Below are positions 11,205 through 21,070 of a stretch of DNA of 64,000 nt, in pieces. The first letter of the stretch is position 1; the number at the start of each line of letters is the position of its first letter. This DNA comes from Lotus japonicus. Its lineage: Eukaryota; Streptophyta; Magnoliopsida; Fabales; Fabaceae. The notes under the pieces were generated by a model that had not been told where the DNA came from, did no database searches, and saw nothing but the letters and a program-made list of their open reading frames with translations. The stretch spans positions 45,213,127 through 45,277,126 of the forward strand of contig NC_080043.1 in the NCBI RefSeq assembly GCF_012489685.1, read 5' to 3'. The position numbers and the translations under genes were made by a program.

Positions 11205-12343
11205 CAATGTAACACCCCGATTTCCGGGTGTCACTTTAGTAACCAAAAATAAACTTTACGCGGAAAAACAGGTAATTTTTTTTCCGCTTGATTCCTTTAA
11301 ATGAAAACGATAGAAATTAAAGACATAACCCAGCAACTAAACTAACCGACGTACAACAAATATAAACATGTACAGCCTCAGCTGCACTCCCACGTCACGC
11401 GCACTCGCAGTGACTCCAAGGTAGTGTGCCCGTAGGCAAATATATACAGAACAAGAATCGTGAGTGAGAAAGTTATAAGTACAATCCACTAAGAGAAAGT
11501 CGGCCTCAAAATGGCCTAAGCAAAGACCCCTACAGTCCGACTGACTCACTGTGATCACTCAATAAGAGAACCACACGAAAAGTCATGCATCGGGAACCTA
11601 CCCTGTCCCAAAATTAAAACGAATCAGAGCTCTACACAAAATATGACGCCTGCCTAAACCTACCCTCCCATAACTGCTCACATAACCGAGTCCATAGCTA
11701 ACTGAAGACGGCAAGTTGAAGCTCAGCTCCATGCGTCGTAGAACTCCTTCCGTCAGACGTCCACGCTCGTCAGTACGGTCCTCCAACTCAAACCTGATCC
11801 TCCCCGAGGGAGAGACCATCGAGAACCAGTCGGCCATCGACATCTGGCAGCAGGCCGACCGCCCAAACACAATTATGAAACCAAAGCCAAGGCGCTAAGG
11901 TCAACTCACGGAATAAAGTAGATATACACTCAACATGTGATATGGGGTATAGATATATATGTTGTTATATAAACATATAGATAATCCTAGCATGTTATGG
12001 CTCTAACAATGCTTCAATAAATCAAACAGCACACAATCCCAGTCAGAATGAATGTATGCGTGAAATGCAATCAATATGATCCGGATTGTGACGCGTTCCC
12101 GTTCGCCACAAGTGAAGCATTCCCGTTCTTCACTATGGATGAACCATTCCCGTTATTCACCGTATGATGAACCATTCCCGTTATTCATCATTAATGCATT
12201 GGTGAACCATTCCCGATATTCACCAAAAGATGCACAGGTGAACCATTCCCGTTATTCACCCGATTGATGCAATATGGTTAGCCAAACATCGAATCGTCCT
12301 CACCACACAAGTGTTTAGCTCAAAACCCAATATCAAAAACCCA

Positions 12344-12600
12344 AGAGTTAGTGTCGGTCAATACAACACAACTCGGAGTTAGTGTCGGTCAATACAACAC
12401 AACTCCAATAACAAAACCCAAAATCAAAGCCAGAGTCAGTGTCGGTCAATACAACACGGCTCGGAGTTAGTGTCGGTCAATACAACACAACTCCAATAAC
12501 AAAACCCAAAATCAAAGCCAGATTCAGTGTCGGTCAATACAACACGACTCGGAGTTAGTGTCGGTCAATACAACACAACTCCAACTACAAGAGTACTAGA
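12344..12600 (-). repeat. 88-bp tandem repeat, three units (LTR B)
   Basis: Same repeat as at 5073-5405 with unit starts near 12344, 12432 and 12520. Some arms have decayed here: one half-unit has GAGTC opposite GGCTC and another has GATTC opposite GACTC. Confidence 0.8.
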
Positions 12601-14028
12601 GTACTCGGTGACTTTCAATCATCACCATGGATCGCCTCTGTGGCTTTCCCCAATTCCCAAAACCCATTACAAAGTCGACTTTTCCCCGTCTTTCTCAAAC
12701 ATTTTCGCATTGAGACTCCCTATGGTTTATTCGTTAATGAAAACGTTTCGAATTGAATTAGTCAAGTTATGAGTTTATTTCTCGAAGTCTAAGTTTCCCA
12801 AAGTCTCTAGTTTTCAAAATCTGTTTCATTCTAAGTTTTTCCAAAAACCCCACCAAAAGCAATTCCCGGGGAACGTCTAAGTATACAACAAATGGCTAAG
12901 TCTCAAACCCTTGAGTTTGGACTTGCCTAGGGTAGTTCATCCAACCCGAAATATGAAAGATCACCAGTTCAATGATTCCTCACTCCGAAGTCGCGTCAGA
13001 ACGCACAATTCAATAACATCACAATATCATAAGTTATGGAAAAACATCATAACATTAATTCATCATCATAATCAATATCAAAGTAAAGCATAAGTCGAAT
13101 TTAGCGACGCCTATCATGCAGTCATACCTAATAGTAAGTTGCCCTAACCTCGAGCTGCTCCAGTCTCGTGGTTAAAACTTCCTTCACACGAATGCTCTGC
13201 AAAACCCAAAGTTCCTTCAACTGAACCTCGGAGAAAACAAAGCAGAATCCAAACAAAATCGATTAGTTCGATCGCAATATAACCCATAAACGATAGACAA
13301 AGCATTAAAGCTTCAGAATGCAACAATCAGATACGAAAAGACAAGTTTTCGAAAATGAAAAACTCCCCCCCCCCATTGATATAGCTCTCGGCCATAAGGG
13401 AAAAAGGGCTCCGGCTCTTTTTCTTCGATCAAATCTGTTTACAAGGTAGTTTTAGGGTAAAACTAAGGCAAAGAAACTGTCGGAAAAATTTTCGGACGAT
13501 CGGATCGAAATACGGCTATTCAGGGGCGTTTTTGTCCAAAATAAAAGCTCAAAACCCCAAAGTTATCAGTTCGGAAAACAAATTTGACAGCAGTGATCCT
13601 AACGACATCCGTGACAACAAATCTTAAAGGCACGAAGTCATATTACAACTTTTCGACAATAAAGTTTTGAAATGTGCGACAAAAGAGTTTTGAATCAGTT
13701 TTTCAAATCTTGGACAACTCGATCACAATCGGCGAATACTGACGGAGGTTTTAGGCTCTTGGGCACGTAGGGAAGATAACCCAACAGAGAAATCAGGAAA
13801 AACGGACAGTTTTACAAAAAGCTCAAAACTTTGAGCACAGAAACGACTAAGGAAACGCAGTAGAAACAGTGATAAGAGGTAAGAATCAAGCTAGTTACCT
13901 CGATACCTTGAAGTAGGAACGAACTGCGCGAAGATCGATCGAGTTTCGGCGAAAAATTCTTCTCCCTCCCCTCTCCACAACTCACGGCCCCAATAGAGAA
14001 GAAATTGGGAGATATTTTGATTTTTCGA

Positions 14029-14038
14029 CTATTTATAG
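14029..14038 (-). promoter_or_regulatory. Probable TATA box of LTR B
   Basis: CTATAAATAG on the minus strand, at the position matching 6844-6853. Confidence 0.65.
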
Positions 14039-14843
14039 GCAGGTGAAATCGCGGGAAAATGAAAATTTCGCGATTCCGATTTTTGCAGCACGTTCACCGA
14101 AGAATTCTAAGAGAGATTCTGGCGTCAGAATTCCTGAACTCAAAACAAGTCTCTGACATTTGGGAAAAACGATATCTAAAATCCCAAAAGCGGTGTAAGT
14201 TAATCTGTCCCGAAAAATTACTTTTTGCTGTGAATGTCGGACGAAAAAACTTTGTTCTGAAGAAAGATTGGAAACGTCGAAACAAATCTGGCATTGCGAA
14301 CGGAAACTTTGTTAGAAGTCCCGAATAGAAAAAGTCTTCATCCAGCGCTTGAATTTAGGGTTTCGAAGCAAAGAAGTTAGCGTCGTCCGACTTCCGAAAA
14401 GTGAATACTATCGTGCGTACAGTCCATAGTTCCGAAATGAAACGCTGGTCGAAGGAAAAATAAAGAGAACCTTTAAAATTTTCCAAGGATTTGGAATCTC
14501 ACTTAAAACGTTGCTTTAAAAGCGAAATTAGCCTATTCTGGACACGCTTGCCATAAGGCAGGTGTGCAGACGACTCGCACTAATTCCTACAGCGACTACG
14601 CAACATTCCTCAAGCAATTCCTGAACTTTCTTCTTCATTACTCTTCCTCAAACAGCAAACTCCTGTCACGCTTACACTGATTCTACGCGTGAGTCGGAAA
14701 TTAACTTGCTCTGTAAATCCAGGTCTTACATTTACTCTCTCTCTCTTCGGTTTTTCAAAATCCTTATCCCTACGATCTTTCTCTCTCTCTCTCTCTCTAT
14801 TCTTCCTTTTCCTTTCTACCCAAAACCTTCAACCGCCTTCAAG

Positions 14844-17690
14844 ATGGTGAGACCCAACAGAAGTGAAACTGTAGATGAAACCAGATTTCCTGTTATGGTA
14901 GTAGGTCAAGCTACTGGTCAATCGGGCCCTGAAACTCAAGGTCAAGCTCAAGATCAAAGGAAGATGATCCCTATTGCAGAATGGGGTTGTGCCGTTCATT
15001 GTGTCTATTCTCCTGAAGAACTCCAGGTTCTTGCTGAAAGGAGATTCGACCTGGACAACATAGCTGCTACTGGGTATGATCTTCGTCCTGAAGTTTGTGT
15101 TCAAGGCTGGGAAGAATACTTCAACACGCTTCGAGGTCCAGTTTATGTCAAATTGGTCAAGGAATTATGGAAACACGCCGATTGTGATGACTCACAGGTG
15201 GTCTCTTACATTGCTGGCAGAAGAATCATCATCACAGAGAAGTCGATTGTTGATCTTCTGGGTGCACATACTGGCACAGGGTACAGATTCCAACTGACGG
15301 AATCAAAGGTGAAACCCAGGACAAAGGAAGAAACCAACAAGGCTCTCTACACAACATATAAGCCTGGCAAGAGTGACTACAAGGTAGTGGATCTCCATCC
15401 AAAGCTGAGGATATGGCACAAGATTCTGCTTCATTGCATTAATCAGCGGCCAAAGGGAAGTTCACCATACTACATCAACTTTTGTCAAAAAGTGATGTTG
15501 TTCTTCATTCAGGATCATCAGAAGATCTGCCTTCCCTTCTTCCTGTTCTCTTACCTCAAAGAGTGCATCAGGAAATCCAGAACCACCGCCTCTCTGAAGT
15601 CTGCTATCAAGTACATCCCCTTTGGAAGACTGCTTTCAGATCTATTCATTGAGAGCAAATTCATAGAAGATCTGATTACGGCAGGATGCACAGAGGATTT
15701 GTCGACCATTGCTAGTGATGTCTTCACCTCTACATCTTTGAAGAAGATGGGATTAATCAAGACAAAGGTTGCTCATGTTCATGAAGACACTTCTGATGAA
15801 GTCAGACAAAGAAGAATCCCTCTGGATGATTACCCTGTATGGTCCCAAGCAGATGATCCAACTGCCATCCTGTGTTACATTGATGATTTGAGGCGACAAG
15901 GGTATGAGATAGATGTGGATGAGTTCTTCAGAGACCTGCCACCAGCACCAGAGTTTGATTCTCCTCCCAAGAAGAAAACTCAGAGAAAAATCATCTTGGA
16001 GGAATCCCCTGAAGAGTCTGATCCCTCTGACGCTGCTCAGCAGAAGAAGAAGAAGGCTGACAAGCCTAAGAGAAAACATGAGGAATCCACCAAGCCAGAT
16101 GCTCCATCTGATGGTGATAATGATGATGCTCTTCCTCCTCCCAAGAAGAAAAAGAAGCAAGTGAGGATTGTGGAGAAGCCAACCCGTGTGGAACCAGGTG
16201 CTGCAGTTATCAGAATGGAGACCTCTGCCAGAGTTACTCGGTCTGCCGTGCGATCATCAAGTAAGTCTGCTATTATAGATTCTGATGATGAGTTAAATTC
16301 ACTTGATGCACTCCCCATCTCTGCTCTCCTTAACCGCACTACCACCCAACTCGCTCCTATTCCAGAGTCTCAACCAGCTGAACAAACCACTTCTCCACCC
16401 ACTTCACCTAGGTCTTCATTTTTCCAACCTTCCCAACAAGAAGCACCCCTTTGGAACATGCTTCAGACTCCAAGACCCTCTGAACCTACCTCAATCATAA
16501 CCATCCAATACAACCCGCAAACCTCTGACCCCCTTATCCTCGAACAATCTGAACCTGAACCCAGAACTTCTGATCACTCTGTCCCCAGAGCATCAGAACG
16601 TCCTGTTCGCAGAACCACTGATACAAAATCCACAACACCTTGTGCCTCTGTATCTTCTCCCACCAATGTTTCTGACTCCTCACCCTCCAATAACTCTGAG
16701 TCTGTTAGCAAATTTTTTGAAATTGTGAAAGAGAAAGAGTCTGCCATTCCTGAGTACCACCAAACTGTACCTAGCCCAAGGAAATACCCTGGACCTAGAC
16801 CAGAACGTCTAGTTGACCCAGATCATCCTATTCAAGTTGACCCTCTGAATGCAGCAGACCCTTTAGCTCAACCCATTCAACCAGAACCAGAAAACTCAGT
16901 ATCTAACCCTTCCTCAGTTAGATCACCAATCCCTCAGGTTGAAACCTCTGAACCAAACCTTGAGACCCACACCTCAAATGTCCAAACCTTAGATGTTGCT
17001 TCTCCTCAAGGTGCTTCTGAGGCCAATAGCAGCAACCACCCCATTTCTCCTAAAACCAATCTCTCCATTGTTCCCTATACCTACCTTAAGCCAAACTCCC
17101 TTCTTGAGTGCATCAGTGTCTTTAATCATGAAGCATCACTGATGATTCGCAATGTGCAAGGTCACAATGACCTCAGTGAGATTTCTGACTCTGTTGCTGA
17201 AGAATTGAATCGTCTGAGTGATTGGATAATTGCTCAAGTTCCTTTTATGATGAGTCATCTCACCGCGGAAAGGGATCAGAGGATTGAGGCTGCTAGGCAG
17301 CGGTTCAACAGAAGAGTGGCTCTGCATGAACAACAGCTAAGAGTTGAGTTACTTGAAGCTGTTGAGGAAGCAAGAAGAAAGAAAGAACAAGCAGAAGAAG
17401 CTGCACGACAAGAGGCTCCAAAAGTTGAAAATGCAAGGATAGAAGCTGAAAGACTACAAGCTGAAGCTGAAGCTCTTAGATGTCAAGCTCTTGCCCCAAT
17501 GCCTTTCACACATGCTGATTCTTATTCCACTCAAGCTTCTCACCCTGCTCAGGATGTTCCCTCTACCTCTACTCAGCCAAGTTCTTCTAGACTTGACATT
17601 TTGGAACAACGTCTCAACTCTCATGAGACTCTCCTGATGGACATGAATCGAGCTATTCAAGAACTTCTGCGTCGCTCTGAAAAGCCCTAG
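14844..17690 (+). CDS. Sirevirus envelope-like protein (S1), 948 aa, uninterrupted
   Basis: I chose the ATG at 14844 (MVRPNRSE) because it matches the start in S2 (MVSQTRRS) and lies just after a CT-rich leader. Layout: a globular N-terminal domain (residues about 40-340), lysine-rich runs near 374 (PPKKKTQRK) and 433 (PPKKKKKQV) that resemble nuclear localisation signals, a Pro/Ser/Thr-rich middle (about 440-730), a conserved block (TNLSIVPYTYLKPNSLLEC, about 738), an Ala/Glu/Arg coiled coil (about 810-880) and a C-terminal heptad segment ending LLRRSEKP. I see no signal peptide or membrane helix, so 'envelope' is a name by position, as in SIRE1. Similar plant proteins are often labelled 'putative plant transposon protein'. 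The real role is unknown. The frame is open although S1 has no visible gag or pol and a truncated 3' LTR. Confidence 0.82.
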   Translation: MVRPNRSETVDETRFPVMVVGQATGQSGPETQGQAQDQRKMIPIAEWGCAVHCVYSPEELQVLAERRFDLDNIAATGYDLRPEVCVQGWEEYFNTLRGPVYVKLVKELWKHADCDDSQVVSYIAGRRIIITEKSIVDLLGAHTGTGYRFQLTESKVKPRTKEETNKALYTTYKPGKSDYKVVDLHPKLRIWHKILLHCINQRPKGSSPYYINFCQKVMLFFIQDHQKICLPFFLFSYLKECIRKSRTTASLKSAIKYIPFGRLLSDLFIESKFIEDLITAGCTEDLSTIASDVFTSTSLKKMGLIKTKVAHVHEDTSDEVRQRRIPLDDYPVWSQADDPTAILCYIDDLRRQGYEIDVDEFFRDLPPAPEFDSPPKKKTQRKIILEESPEESDPSDAAQQKKKKADKPKRKHEESTKPDAPSDGDNDDALPPPKKKKKQVRIVEKPTRVEPGAAVIRMETSARVTRSAVRSSSKSAIIDSDDELNSLDALPISALLNRTTTQLAPIPESQPAEQTTSPPTSPRSSFFQPSQQEAPLWNMLQTPRPSEPTSIITIQYNPQTSDPLILEQSEPEPRTSDHSVPRASERPVRRTTDTKSTTPCASVSSPTNVSDSSPSNNSESVSKFFEIVKEKESAIPEYHQTVPSPRKYPGPRPERLVDPDHPIQVDPLNAADPLAQPIQPEPENSVSNPSSVRSPIPQVETSEPNLETHTSNVQTLDVASPQGASEANSSNHPISPKTNLSIVPYTYLKPNSLLECISVFNHEASLMIRNVQGHNDLSEISDSVAEELNRLSDWIIAQVPFMMSHLTAERDQRIEAARQRFNRRVALHEQQLRVELLEAVEEARRKKEQAEEAARQEAPKVENARIEAERLQAEAEALRCQALAPMPFTHADSYSTQASHPAQDVPSTSTQPSSSRLDILEQRLNSHETLLMDMNRAIQELLRRSEKP

Positions 17691-17869
17691 TTTTTAGGAT
17701 TTCTTTCGTTTTTCTTCCTTAATTTATTTTACTTTTTAACTTAAGATATTTGCATTATGTGCTATATTTTGTTTACTCTTTGTTTCTCATTGCATCATTT
17801 ATAACATTTGTTTGCAAAATTTTTCTTTATTCATATAACTCATATTTTTTACATCATACATTTCCTTAT

Positions 17870-18262
17870 CTAGAATGGAGGATCCTTCCTCATTCTTCTG
17901 CATTCCTGGCGCTGCTTCACTTTTTCCCTCTCTAGACGATCCAGTGTATACTCTATGTTGCCGAGCTTGATGCTCAGCTCATCTCTCTCCAGACTATCTT
18001 CCATCGTCTTGAGTCTCTTTTCCACTGTTTCTTTCTCTTCCAGCAGATTCAGCTCCAGCTGGCAAAGCTCCTGAATCTCCTCCATGAAGCAGAGGAACTC
18101 CTTCAGATCTTTCTCCAACTCTGGACCAAGATCTCCTTCCAGCAGTGTCTTCGTCAGCTCTTGTATGGTCCTTGTACCATCAGGGTGCCTAATATTGAGG
18201 AACATATCTTCCTCAAAAGCCTTCCTTCTAAGCTCTTCTAATGCAATCCTGTATGATGCCAT
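17870..18262 (-). CDS. Antisense coiled-coil ORF of Sirevirus S1 (130 aa)
   Basis: This ORF runs opposite to the element. ATG is at 18262 and TAG at 17870, converging on the envelope-like ORF with 179 bp between the stops. The protein starts MASYRIALEELRRKAFEED, has NIRHPDG near residue 23, a long charged coiled coil over the second half (LELNLLEEKE, RLEREKVKQRQ) and ends RMRKDPPF. The same ORF is found in S2 (51822-52214), partly in S4 (61368-61736) and as a diverged version in S5 (20409-20810). A TATA box lies 60 nt upstream. I know of no domain family for it. Conservation of frame, length and both termini across four copies argues that it is a real gene. Confidence 0.75.
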   Translation of the reverse strand: MASYRIALEELRRKAFEEDMFLNIRHPDGTRTIQELTKTLLEGDLGPELEKDLKEFLCFMEEIQELCQLELNLLEEKETVEKRLKTMEDSLERDELSIKLGNIEYTLDRLEREKVKQRQECRRMRKDPPF

Positions 18263-18314
18263 TTTCTTATTTGAACTTGATCGAGTTGTGAAGCTTACCT
18301 TGTTCTTAATCGCG

Positions 18315-18420
18315 TTATATAAGCTTCATTCTCTCTTTGGAAGTTATTGCTCCTACAGTTTCTCGAGGTTCAGTCCTTGGTAACTGAAGCTTCTGTTTAC
18401 TCCCGTGGCCGGTGGTAAAC
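18315..18420 (-). promoter_or_regulatory. Putative promoter of the antisense ORF (S1)
   Basis: On the minus strand the order is GTTTACCACCGGCCA (ending near 18406-18420), a GTTACCAAGGACT block, CTCGAGAAACTGTAGGAGCA, TTATATAA (18315-18322) and then the ATG at 18262. The same order occurs in S2 (52267-52383). Parts also occur in S4 (61301-61366) and S5 (20225-20333). Confidence 0.65.
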
Positions 18421-18514
18421 GCTCTACACTCGCATTAACTCCCTTCTTTAATTCGCTTAATTCTCTTTCATGCATCGTTTATTTCTCCATCTTTTTGAAA
18501 CTTAGACCTTCTCT

Positions 18515-19054
18515 AAGGGGGAGTACCTTGTACTTCAAGCTAAGTTTTTCACACCCCATGCTTTTTGCTTATGACAAAAAGGGGGAGTACACCCAGTTTT
18601 TGATGTGTAAGCTGTGTTAGTGTGATTTATTTTTTTCTTTTGGAGAATTTAAGAGTTCCACCTTTATGACCATAGATGTGTCACTAGGAAAATACAAGGA
18701 ATACATTTAACTTCTTCTGAAGTGATTCTATTTGACTCTGATACCACTTATTGTTGACTCTGAATACATATGCGCTCTGATTATTTCAATTCATCTATGT
18801 CATGTATTTTCACTCTGAACTCTTATATTATTTAGCTCAGAATCTAGACATTTCTAACGTTTACATTAAGTCTTAGATTCAGGGGGAGCTATGCTCAGAA
18901 TCAAGCTGTGACTTGGATTCAGAATGAGCAAAATAAACTATTCACATCAGGATAAGTCTAATTCTATTTCTCTAAACTCTGAGTGAATTCAGTTTATTGT
19001 TTAAGAATTGTTCATCAAAATACTTGGTTTTGTCATCATCAAAAAGGGGGAGAT
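18515..19054 (+). promoter_or_regulatory. Cluster of polypurine tracts before the S1 3' LTR
   Basis: Runs of GGGGGAG lie near 18517, 18581, 18892 and 19046. The second and fourth are preceded by AAAAA and follow a TTTGTCATC or GCTTATGAC context. The last directly precedes the LTR start TGTAAGATC at 19055 and is the functional one by position. Several tracts upstream of the 3' LTR are a known Sirevirus trait. No gene is visible between 18421 and 19054. Confidence 0.75.
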
Positions 19055-19250
19055 TGTAAGATCAAGTTTTGATCGAGTAGTACAACTCTATGTTTTGATG
19101 ATTACAAGTTAACATATTAGTATGAACAATTATGGTACTCTAACGTGTTTTTCTGAGTGTGCTATTTACAGGCTCTGACCTCAATATTATCTTACACAAA
19201 TCAGAAGCACTGTGCTTAAAGTGTGACCCAAGCAACGCTTTCGCAACATC
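19055..19250 (+). repeat. Truncated 3' LTR of S1 (~196 bp of ~1.2 kb)
   Basis: It begins TGTAAGATCAAGTTTTGATC and matches the first 196 nt of LTRs 42120-43331 and 55598-56800, ending after GCAACGCTTTCGCAACATC. Beyond 19250 the sequence belongs to the reversed LTR of S5. The rest of the LTR, including its TATA box, R and U5, is missing. Confidence 0.85.
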
Positions 19251-20014
19251 TATTACTAAGGTATTCGCTTGTAGGTTTTTCACTTGTAATGCACAATAGT
19301 TTCTTAGCCAATTTCTTCTAACTTCAGCCTTTAAATACTCCAAGGTTCAGGGTTTGTATCAGTTGAAAGAATCCATTCGTTGGAAGGAAATTCTGGATTT
19401 TCCAGAACCTGTTGTGGCTGAACGTCGTAGGTAAGGCCGTCAGAATAGTACACTTTCTTTTGTACGAATGACAATGACATTGCCTTAGCCTAGTTGACTC
19501 TTGATCTTTGGCGACGCTTCATGTTGGAACCTGTGAAGCTACGCGATCAGAGTCAGAAGGAAGCTTGGATCCTCTGACCTTCAGAACTTCTGCTTCTGGA
19601 CCGTTCACCTGAACTTCTGGTCTTCAGAACATGAAGTACTTCTGGTCTTGTAAGCCAGCTTACTCTTGGACTTTAGAACTTTCAAGTCTTCAGTTTCTGG
19701 ACCGTTCCTCAGAATATCTGATCCTCAGAGCTTCAACGCTGGAGTCTTTCAGAGTCCACATCAAAGCTTAAATCTTCAGAACATCTGAATCGTTTGCTAC
19801 TGTTCAGAAGAACGTAGTGATTGCAGAAGCGTTACATTGGTTACTCTTGGTTCTTCAACTTCTGATATATATATGGTCTTTGAGTCAGAGTCAGAGCCTG
19901 TTTGTCACAACTTAAAAGACAAACGTTAGAGTACATTAATTGTACATATATAATAAGAAACTTGTTATCATCGAAACATAGAGTTGTACCACCTGACCAA
20001 ATCTTGGTCTTACA
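19251..20014 (-). repeat. Partial 3' LTR of S5
   Basis: On the minus strand it starts TGTAAGACCAAG (20014) and shares with S2 the blocks GTACTCTAACGT, GGATTTTCCAGAA and GGAGTATTTAAAGG (a degraded TATA region near 19330). It ends around 19251 where it meets the S1 LTR head to head, so roughly the last 400 bp (R/U5) are lost. It has many TCTGA / TCAGA repeats, as in the other Sirevirus LTRs here. Confidence 0.8.
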
Positions 20015-20027
20015 ATCTCCCCCTTTT
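20015..20027 (-). promoter_or_regulatory. Polypurine tract of S5
   Basis: The minus strand reads AAAAAGGGGGAGAT immediately before the LTR start, the same as in S1, S2 and S4. Confidence 0.8.
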
Positions 20028-20224
20028 TGATGATGACAAAACCATGTATTTTGATGAACAAGTCTTAAACAATAAACTAAATATACTCAGAGTTTAAGGT
20101 ATCAGAGTTAAACTTATCCTGATGTATATATTTTATATAGCTCCTTCTGAATGCAAGTAATGAGCTTGATTCTGAGCTAAGTTTGAGGAGCACCGGCCAA
20201 GTGAATGTTGACATAAGTACTGGC

Positions 20225-20333
20225 GTTTACCACCGGCCAAGTGAATTGAAGACTTTCAACAGTTTACCAGGTAACAGCTTGGGAAAAGGTTTCATGCAAT
20301 AACTCCCGGAAGTCGTTCCTTGAGTATAAATAG
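20225..20333 (+). promoter_or_regulatory. Putative promoter of the S5 antisense ORF
   Basis: GTTTACCACCGGCCA at 20225-20239 and a TATAAATAG at 20325-20333 lie upstream of the ATG at 20409, in the same order as in S1 and S2. A second partial copy of the block (CACCGGCCAAGTGAAT) lies near 20191. The TATA-to-ATG distance is 84 nt, against 60-62 in S1 and S2. Confidence 0.6.
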
Positions 20334-20408
20334 CAGGTGTTCCTTGTCATTCTCCACACTCACATCGTCTCTAAAGAAAAGAATCCAACAACTCACAGAT
20401 ATTCCGAA

Positions 20409-20810
20409 ATGGCTTCTGTAGAGATTTATCTTCAAGAGCTGAGGTCTCGGGCTTTTGGTCAGAACCTCTATGCAGCGCTCCTGGCCAAAGTCATAACTGT
20501 CAGCAACATGCGGCAGTTGATTAGTCAGCTTCTGGATGTGGGGCTGGACCCCATTCTTGATTCTACTCTGCGACTCTTTCTGGAGTTCGTGGAAGAGATG
20601 GGTGATCTCTTTCATCAGCATGATGACATCAGCATGATGATCTATGCTTGTGAAACAGAGCTGGAGTTACGAGCAGAAGAGGCGGAGGAGCAGAAAGAAG
20701 AGTCCAGGCGGGAGATGTCACAAGTTGAGACATAGACGCAACTTCTTGATAGGCAGTTGGCAGTAGTACACCGACGATATAATGTAATGAGGGAAAATCC
20801 TCCATTTTGA
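20409..20810 (+). pseudogene. Diverged antisense coiled-coil ORF of S5, with one in-frame TAG
   Basis: It lies opposite to S5 and begins MASVEIYLQELRSRAFGQN, clearly related to MASYRIALEELRRKAFEED in S1. The middle is mostly different but keeps a Leu/Phe-rich helix (LRLFLEFVEEMGDL against LKEFLCFMEEIQEL) and a charged coiled coil. A TAG at codon 109 (20733-20735) interrupts it. The frame then continues to RENPPF and TGA at 20808-20810, matching RKDPPF in the other copies. Full length would be 133 codons against 130. It is broken if TAG is read as a stop. Confidence 0.72.
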
Positions 20811-21070
20811 ATATAACATGAATGATTGATGAATAAAATGATGTTATGATTTTAAAATGTTTTGTATGTGTGTGATGTGATCTTAAAATAATGTAGAACC
20901 AATCAGAAGATAAATAACTAAAAACAACAAATACTTGAACACGATCAGAAAAAATAATAACTAAAAAAAAACTGTAACATAATAAAAGAAAATAAAAACA
21001 AACAAGGCATAAAAGAAGAAACTAATCAAAATGTCAGACAGGAAAAGAGACAGAAGAAAATCCTAGGAGA

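Larger units (their letters stand above)
7545..11207 (-). mobile_element. Chromovirus copy B, decayed interior
   Basis: The interior lies between the shared LTR (3' end of B) and LTR 11208-14730 (5' end of B). On the minus strand the order is primer site, capsid-less gag, RT remnant, non-coding spacer, chromodomain fragment and polypurine tract. It matches copy A almost base for base where both exist. The arrangement LTR-interior-LTR-interior is what unequal recombination between LTRs produces. Confidence 0.9.
11208..14730 (-). repeat. 5' LTR of chromovirus copy B (3,523 bp)
   Basis: It runs from TGTAACACC (11208) to GGTCTTACA (14730) on the plus strand. It is about 97 percent like 3910-7544. 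The main length differences are in the two repeat arrays: three instead of four 88-bp units, and one hairpin unit fewer. At 14731 Sirevirus sequence begins, so this LTR is the right edge of the tandem chromovirus insertion into S1. The flank TTTAC at 14731-14735 is the expected duplication, but its partner lies outside the window. Confidence 0.92.
14731..19250 (+). mobile_element. Sirevirus-like copia remnant S1 (3' part only)
   Basis: The segment matches 48600-53210 of complete element S2: CT-rich leader, envelope-like ORF, antisense ORF, polypurine-tract cluster and the start of the 3' LTR. The 5' LTR, gag and pol lie beyond the chromovirus tandem that inserted at 14731, or are lost. On the right, the LTR stops after about 196 nt where oppositely oriented element S5 begins. 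Confidence 0.88.

Noticed and set aside
14706..14843. Extension of the S1 envelope-like ORF upstream to a 994-residue protein
   Set aside because: It would start at a TTG inside the end of the chromovirus LTR and cross the insertion junction at 14730/14731. The ATG at 14844 matches S2.
19140..19343. 67-codon minus-strand frame across the S1/S5 LTR junction
   Set aside because: It spans the junction of two unrelated LTR pieces, so the frame is accidental.
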